Assembly (NCBI GenBank): GCA_040255925.1
Contig: JBDZVX010000100.1
Location: 1 to 9,083 of the forward strand
Source: Nitrolancea sp040255925
GTDB taxonomy: Bacteria; Chloroflexota; Chloroflexia; Thermomicrobiales; Thermomicrobiaceae
DNA: 9,083 bases
Direction: 5' to 3'
The notes below the pieces were generated by a model. That model ran no database searches and had not been told where the DNA came from. It worked only from the letters and a program-made list of their open reading frames with translations. Below are positions 5,319 through 9,083 of the stretch, piece by piece (position 1 is the first letter of the stretch; the number at the start of each line of letters is the position of its first letter). Made by a program: the position numbers and the translations under genes.

Positions 5319-6341
5319 CCTTCGCTGCTCCGGAATGCTGGGCCAGCCCTTGCGCAGCCCGTACCGGCGACGCCGCCAATTGAGTCCCACCGGATATCCC
5401 GCCATCTTCGCCAGATCGCCGGTCAGGCGCAGCACCGGAGCCAGCATCAGCGCACCAGCTAATTGGCCCCGGCCGAAAACTGCCCGCCGTCGCCAGAGCC
5501 GCTCCCAGGGACGGCGCATATAGGCTGCCGCTCCAGCCACGGCCAGCAGCGTCAGGCGCCGGTCTCGGAGGAGGACGATCGCCGGGAGGAGTACCAGGTA
5601 GGTGAGATAGCGAATGACGTGCCGCCTCGCGAACAGCCCGGCCTTCCCATCGCCACGCGCGTAGCGGTAGTACTGGCGGAAATACTTGCCCAGTGTCCGG
5701 CGCGGCCGGAACCAGACGAAGGCGGACGGGCGAAAGCAAAACCGGGCCCCGGCCCGCCGCAGGCGAAGATCGAAGATCAGGTCCTCACAGTAGTCGAGCC
5801 ACTCCGGGTACTGAATTCCCGCCTGGTACCAGCTTCGTCGAAAAGCCAGCGACCGGCTGGACGGGAGAAAGCGCTGCGGATCGATCTCGACCGCGTCGGG
5901 CAGGGTGGTGGCTCCCAGCACTAGCTCGAAAAACGAATGGGGGTCGGCACCGAAAAAGCCACTCACGACATCGACGGTGTCCCGGTCATCACCAGCGAAT
6001 GGCGAAATCAACTCCTCTAACCAAGTTGGATCGAGCCGCACCCCGGCATCGGTCACCGCCACGATCTCAGTCGTGGCCTGAGCCAGCGCGCCATTGCGGC
6101 CCTCGGAAATCGTCGCGCGAGGCAAGCTGATGACGGTCAGCGGGAGATCACCCCGGCCGGAGTCGAGAAGGTCGAGCGTCCGGTCGGTCGAACCGCCGTC
6201 CACCACGATGATCGCGTCGGGCAAGCACGTCTGCACACGGATCGAGTCGAGGAGCGCGGTGATACTCGACTCCTCGTTCTTGACGGTGATAATCAGGGTG
6301 ACGCTGGGGCTAGCTCCAGGCACCGGGACACTCTCGCTCAA
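5259..6341 (-). CDS. Family 2 glycosyltransferase, membrane-associated
   Basis: This 360-residue protein has a GT-A catalytic domain at about 13-220. SVTLIITVKNEESSITALLDSI (12-33) is the first strand and helix; VVDGGSTDRT (46-55) binds the nucleotide-sugar. VTDAG (96-100) stands at the DxD position, and YCEDLIFDLRLRRAG (184-198) carries the ED catalytic-base motif. RQYYRYARGDGK (222-233) resembles the R/QxxRW motif of processive enzymes, and hydrophobic segments follow at about 245-258, 262-275 and 293-306, suggesting membrane attachment. It probably transfers a sugar to a lipid or surface polymer; donor and acceptor are unknown. The longest reading starts with TTG at 6341, overlapping ybeY by 32 bases; GTG at 6323, with GAGAG upstream, is an alternative. 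Translation is likely coupled to ybeY. The 3' end overlaps cinA by 60 bases on the opposite strand. Confidence 0.9.
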   Translation of the reverse strand: MSESVPVPGASPSVTLIITVKNEESSITALLDSIRVQTCLPDAIIVVDGGSTDRTLDLLDSGRGDLPLTVISLPRATISEGRNGALAQATTEIVAVTDAGVRLDPTWLEELISPFAGDDRDTVDVVSGFFGADPHSFFELVLGATTLPDAVEIDPQRFLPSSRSLAFRRSWYQAGIQYPEWLDYCEDLIFDLRLRRAGARFCFRPSAFVWFRPRRTLGKYFRQYYRYARGDGKAGLFARRHVIRYLTYLVLLPAIVLLRDRRLTLLAVAGAAAYMRRPWERLWRRRAVFGRGQLAGALMLAPVLRLTGDLAKMAGYPVGLNWRRRRYGLRKGWPSIPEQRRSAVPATVATERVAEEVGRP

Positions 6342-6777
6342 ACGCTTCGAGCAGCGCGTCCTGCCGGGCTAGCATCCGGCTCCGCTCTTCCGGTGAGAGA
6401 TCATCGTAGCCAAGGAGATGGAGCAGTCCGTGGAGCGCAAGATAGGCGATCTCCCGGTCCGGCGTATGCCCAGCCTCCTCAGCCTGGCGGGCGGCGGTTT
6501 CGTGGGAGACCGCGATATCGCCGAGATACCCTTCGTGCACCGGTGCGTCGGCGGCCGGGAAGCTCATCACATCCGTCGGCCCCTCGATCCCCATATACCG
6601 CTGATGAAGGTCGGCGATCTCAGCGTCGGTGTTTACCCAGACGCTGACCTCACTCTCATTCACCTTTTCACGCTGAGCGGCATAGCGGAGCAGGCGTTCC
6701 AGCCGCTCGGTGTCCAGCGCCGGCACGCCGGGGCTGAGCGTGACATAGACCTGGAGTGGCGCAAGCTCTCCCGTCAC
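6310..6777 (-). CDS. ybeY: YbeY endoribonuclease (16S rRNA maturation factor)
   Basis: This 155-residue protein has the normal YbeY size. VSVWVNTDAEIADLHQRYMGIEGPTDVMSFP (44-74) is the conserved core, GYLGDIAVS (83-91) follows, and HGLLHLLGYDD (116-126) is the metal-binding motif. YbeY is a zinc-dependent endoribonuclease acting in rRNA 3' end maturation and ribosome quality control. The canonical third ligand, His in HGxLHLxGYDH, is Asp here (D126), which could still bind metal; H116 and H120 are kept. The start is GTG at 6777, 3 bases after the stop of the PgpH-type gene, so the two are probably translationally coupled. The pgpH-ybeY pairing is conserved across many bacteria and supports the call. 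Confidence 0.95.
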   Translation of the reverse strand: MTGELAPLQVYVTLSPGVPALDTERLERLLRYAAQREKVNESEVSVWVNTDAEIADLHQRYMGIEGPTDVMSFPAADAPVHEGYLGDIAVSHETAARQAEEAGHTPDREIAYLALHGLLHLLGYDDLSPEERSRMLARQDALLEAFERECPGAWS

Positions 6778-6780
6778 CGG

Positions 6781-8925
6781 CTATGAGACCTCTACCGGTT
6801 CCGGCTGGGGAGGAGTGGCGGATTCTCCCGACGATCGGAGCTTGGGATACTCGACGCGCGGGTGATAAATCCCCTCCAGGATCAAGATAAACGCCTCGCG
6901 GATATTTTCGAGATCCTTGAGGGTCAGCGCGCAATCGTCGAGCTGCCGGTCTTCAAGACGTGCCCGGATGACCTCATCGACGATCCCCTGGAGTTTGTTC
7001 TCGCAGACCTGCGCGGCCCCGTCGGCGCGCCGGTCCCCATCCTCGTAGAGCCGTCCCGACTGGACTCCGGCACGGACCGCCGCCTCGACCCCATCCGCGA
7101 GCATCACCACACCGGCTTCCTTGGTCTGTGGACGGGGACCCGGATACCGGAACGAGGATTCATCGACATCCATACCGCTATTGACGGCCGCGGTGTAAAA
7201 GTACCGGATCAGTGTCGTCCCGTGGTGTTGTTCGATAATATCCACGATCGACTTCGGCAAGTGGGCCTGTTGCGCCAGCCTGATCCCGTCGAACACGTGA
7301 TCCCGGATGATCTGCGCGCTGATACGCGGATCGAGAGAGTTGTGGACGTTCTCGCCACTGACCTGGTTTTCGACGAAGAACGACGGGTGCTCCACCTTCC
7401 CGATATCATGGTAGAGAACGGCTACTCTGGCCAACAGCGGGTCACCGCCGACACGCTCGACCGCACTTTCAGCGAGATTGCTCACAACAATACTGTGGTG
7501 ATAGGTTCCCGAGGCCTCCCGCGCCAGGCGATAGAGCAGCGGTTGATTCGGGTGGGCCAGCTCAAGAAGCTGGAGATGGGTCGTGATCCCAAAGAGTGTT
7601 CCCAGGAGGCTGAACGAAAGGAACGTCAGGCTGGCGGAAAGTCCGCCGTTGATCCCCGCATCCATCAGCAGGTTAGCCGCATGCCGCCCGGTCAGATCGC
7701 CATGAATCAACGCGAATGAGGCGGCGCTGGCGAAGGTGGCTGCCGCGACCGCGAAGCCAGCCCAGAGAAACGTCATCGTTCGCTGGGCTCGCCAGATGAC
7801 CCATGCCCCGGCGATCGCGCCAAAGAAAAAGACAAACATCGTCTCAAACGACGATCCAGAAACGATCCCCAGATACAACGCGACAAAACTGCCGATAACC
7901 GCGGCAACCTGAAAGTCCATCAGCACGGCAAGTAACATGATCACCGCGGCTGCCGGGAACACGAATTGAAGATCTGGGTTTTGAAGCACGAATCGCCCAG
8001 CGACGACCGGCAGGAGCACCACCATCCCAATCAGGTACAACTGGCGGCTTTCCCAGACTCCCGGCATGAACTTGTACAGGTAGAGCGCAAGCGCGACCGT
8101 CACGATTCCCAGCACTCCGAGCATACCTACCAGCTGGCGCCAGGAGTCCCGCGCGGTCAGCAAGCCAAAATACTGGAGCTTCTCGATATCGTATTTGGTG
8201 ACCGGATCGCCATCGCGGACGATGACCTGGCCCTGCTGCACCGAGACCAGGACCGGTTCGACGTTGTTTGCAGCCGCCTCACGAGCCGCCTTCGTCTTCT
8301 CCGCGTCCACCTGCACATTGGCCTGAACAAACAACCGCGCGAGATTCGCCGCGAGCTGGCGCTCCGGGTTGGTCAAGGAGAAGCTCGACTCCTCCAGCAG
8401 CCCTTCTTTCACCGCGGCAACATCCTCGGCCCGGATCTGCGTCAGGAACGCCCCGTTGAGGAGGCGTTGCGCCTCGACTTTGACCCGGTCCCACGCATCA
8501 TCAGGGAGGGCGCGGATGGCGGCGGCGTCGTCGGCACTAATACCCTCGGCTGTCGAACGGATGCGTTCGGCCGCGGTGCCAGTGTTCGATCCCTTATCGG
8601 CGCGGATTGCGTCAATCCCATTGAGTACTTGGTTAAGCGCCTCACCCTGGGTCGACGCGACCGATGGGTCGGCGCGGAGGACGATATTCCGCGCATCGTC
8701 GTGGGCTTCCTGCCGGCGCTCCATCGTCTTGAGATCACTGGTGAACGTAGCGGTCCGGGGCGCTTTGATCGTCCGGTCAGCGATCTGACCCGCTTTGGCG
8801 CTGATCGCCTCTGACTGCCAGGAAAGAAAGATCGTCGCACCGAGGATAACGATAAGAGCGAGCCCGAAGAGCGGGAGTCGGAGAACTTGCCGGGAGGTCA
8901 GGTGCCCAACGCCTCGGCGGCGCAT
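6781..8925 (-). CDS. pgpH: 7TMR-HDED / 7TM / HD-domain membrane protein, PgpH-type c-di-AMP phosphodiesterase
   Basis: The 714 residues follow the PgpH layout: a first membrane segment at about 17-35, an extracytoplasmic 7TMR-HDED domain (36-260) and a bundle of membrane segments (262-447). A cytoplasmic HD phosphohydrolase (448-650) ends it. The HD ligands are all visible in order: HH at 476-477 (GTYHHSIV), H506-D507 (LYHDIGK), H543 (IRDHV), H567-H568 (EQHHGT) and D611 (LADGVEA). PgpH of Listeria hydrolyses cyclic di-AMP to pApA with this domain; the same activity here is inferred. The acidic, proline-rich tail (PPQPEPVEVS) is probably flexible. Start ATG 8925 was chosen because GAGGGG lies 6 bases upstream and it gives the usual short N-terminus. 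In-frame starts at 8955, 8982 and 9045 (TTG) are alternatives, the last giving 754 residues. It leads an operon with ybeY and the glycosyltransferase. Confidence 0.9.
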   Translation of the reverse strand: MRRRGVGHLTSRQVLRLPLFGLALIVILGATIFLSWQSEAISAKAGQIADRTIKAPRTATFTSDLKTMERRQEAHDDARNIVLRADPSVASTQGEALNQVLNGIDAIRADKGSNTGTAAERIRSTAEGISADDAAAIRALPDDAWDRVKVEAQRLLNGAFLTQIRAEDVAAVKEGLLEESSFSLTNPERQLAANLARLFVQANVQVDAEKTKAAREAAANNVEPVLVSVQQGQVIVRDGDPVTKYDIEKLQYFGLLTARDSWRQLVGMLGVLGIVTVALALYLYKFMPGVWESRQLYLIGMVVLLPVVAGRFVLQNPDLQFVFPAAAVIMLLAVLMDFQVAAVIGSFVALYLGIVSGSSFETMFVFFFGAIAGAWVIWRAQRTMTFLWAGFAVAAATFASAASFALIHGDLTGRHAANLLMDAGINGGLSASLTFLSFSLLGTLFGITTHLQLLELAHPNQPLLYRLAREASGTYHHSIVVSNLAESAVERVGGDPLLARVAVLYHDIGKVEHPSFFVENQVSGENVHNSLDPRISAQIIRDHVFDGIRLAQQAHLPKSIVDIIEQHHGTTLIRYFYTAAVNSGMDVDESSFRYPGPRPQTKEAGVVMLADGVEAAVRAGVQSGRLYEDGDRRADGAAQVCENKLQGIVDEVIRARLEDRQLDDCALTLKDLENIREAFILILEGIYHPRVEYPKLRSSGESATPPQPEPVEVS

Positions 8926-8931
8926 CAGCAA

Positions 8932-8937
8932 CCCCTC
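8932..8937 (-). promoter_or_regulatory. Ribosome-binding site choosing the pgpH start
   Basis: GAGGGG on the minus strand lies 6 bases before the ATG at 8925-8923. The upstream in-frame candidates at 8955, 8982 and 9045 lack a comparably placed purine-rich site. Confidence 0.6.
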
Positions 8938-9008
8938 ACGGGTGAACGTGTTCATGGTCTCAAACTGTTCAGATCGACGCATAACCCCGCCTAATTGGCG
9001 GCTCCAAA

Positions 9009-9043
9009 GCCGGCGGGGAACTATGGCTGAACGTCCCGCCGGC
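9009..9043. repeat. Perfect 9-bp inverted repeat upstream of pgpH
   Basis: GCCGGCGGG (9009-9017) is the reverse complement of CCCGCCGGC (9035-9043), with a 17-base loop. Read on the minus strand it is followed by CTTTGG, a weak T tract. It may be a terminator of a gene beyond the right edge or a leader hairpin controlling pgpH. In the minus-strand frame ending at 9072-9070 a TAG occurs, which could be the end of that upstream gene. Confidence 0.4.
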
Positions 9044-9083
9044 AACCAGGCCGCAGTATCCGCCCTGAACTAGACGGATCTTT

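Noticed and set aside
6862..7719. Long open frame on the plus strand (285 codons)
   Set aside because: It lies antisense to the HD domain and membrane region of the PgpH-type protein; its composition is a GC-rich shadow with no recognisable domain.
7966..8814. Long open frame on the plus strand (282 codons)
   Set aside because: Antisense to the membrane and extracytoplasmic domains of the PgpH-type protein, Arg- and His-rich, and no recognisable domain.
1..9083. CRISPR arrays, insertion sequences, prophage or integrase genes near the tRNA
   Set aside because: No regularly spaced direct repeats, transposase or integrase motifs, or duplicated tRNA 3' end were seen, so the tRNA does not look like a used attachment site here.

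Overview
The window is GC-rich (roughly 60%) bacterial DNA, with dense short-spaced genes, GTG and TTG starts, and no phage, insertion sequence or CRISPR signature. The pgpH-ybeY pair, the cinA homologue, the PHP-AlbA_2 fusion and a translin-family gene together suggest a high-GC Chloroflexota-like (perhaps Thermomicrobia-type) organism. That assignment is inference from gene content only.

Layout. Positions 1-1827 (+) hold the 3' part of a large PHP plus Schlafen AlbA_2 fusion protein, closed by a hairpin terminator with a UUCG tetraloop. Positions 1927-3110 (+) hold a tight three-gene operon: an ArsR-type repressor, an SRPBCC (AHSA1) protein and a VOC/glyoxalase-like protein. Each junction is a 4-base start/stop overlap. 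Its promoter places the transcription start almost exactly on the GTG start codon, so the first gene is probably leaderless, and inverted repeats sit between and over the -35 and -10 boxes.

Positions 3120-3785 (-) encode a translin/TRAX-family protein that keeps acidic residues at the four positions I align with the TRAX nuclease site. Divergent from it is a tRNA-Arg(UCG) gene (3945-4017) with its own promoter and terminator. Next is cinA (4086-5318, +), whose N-terminal domain looks normal but whose C-terminal amidase domain has lost its signature.

The right half (5259-8925, -) is one transcription unit reading leftward. It starts with a 7TMR-HDED/7TM/HD protein of the PgpH type (c-di-AMP phosphodiesterase family), then the rRNA-maturation endonuclease ybeY after a 3-base gap, then a family 2 glycosyltransferase whose start overlaps the end of ybeY. 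The glycosyltransferase and cinA converge and overlap by 60 bases. In many bacteria phoH lies just upstream of pgpH; here that would be beyond the right edge.

The most interesting items are the bacterial translin/TRAX homologue next to a tRNA gene, the CinA with a degenerate amidase domain, and the PHP-AlbA_2 fusion with an unrecognised C-terminal module. I see no obvious new multi-gene system. Several genes concern RNA (translin, tRNA, YbeY, possibly AlbA_2), but they lie in separate transcription units, so a functional link is speculative. No stretch above 300 bases lacks a gene.
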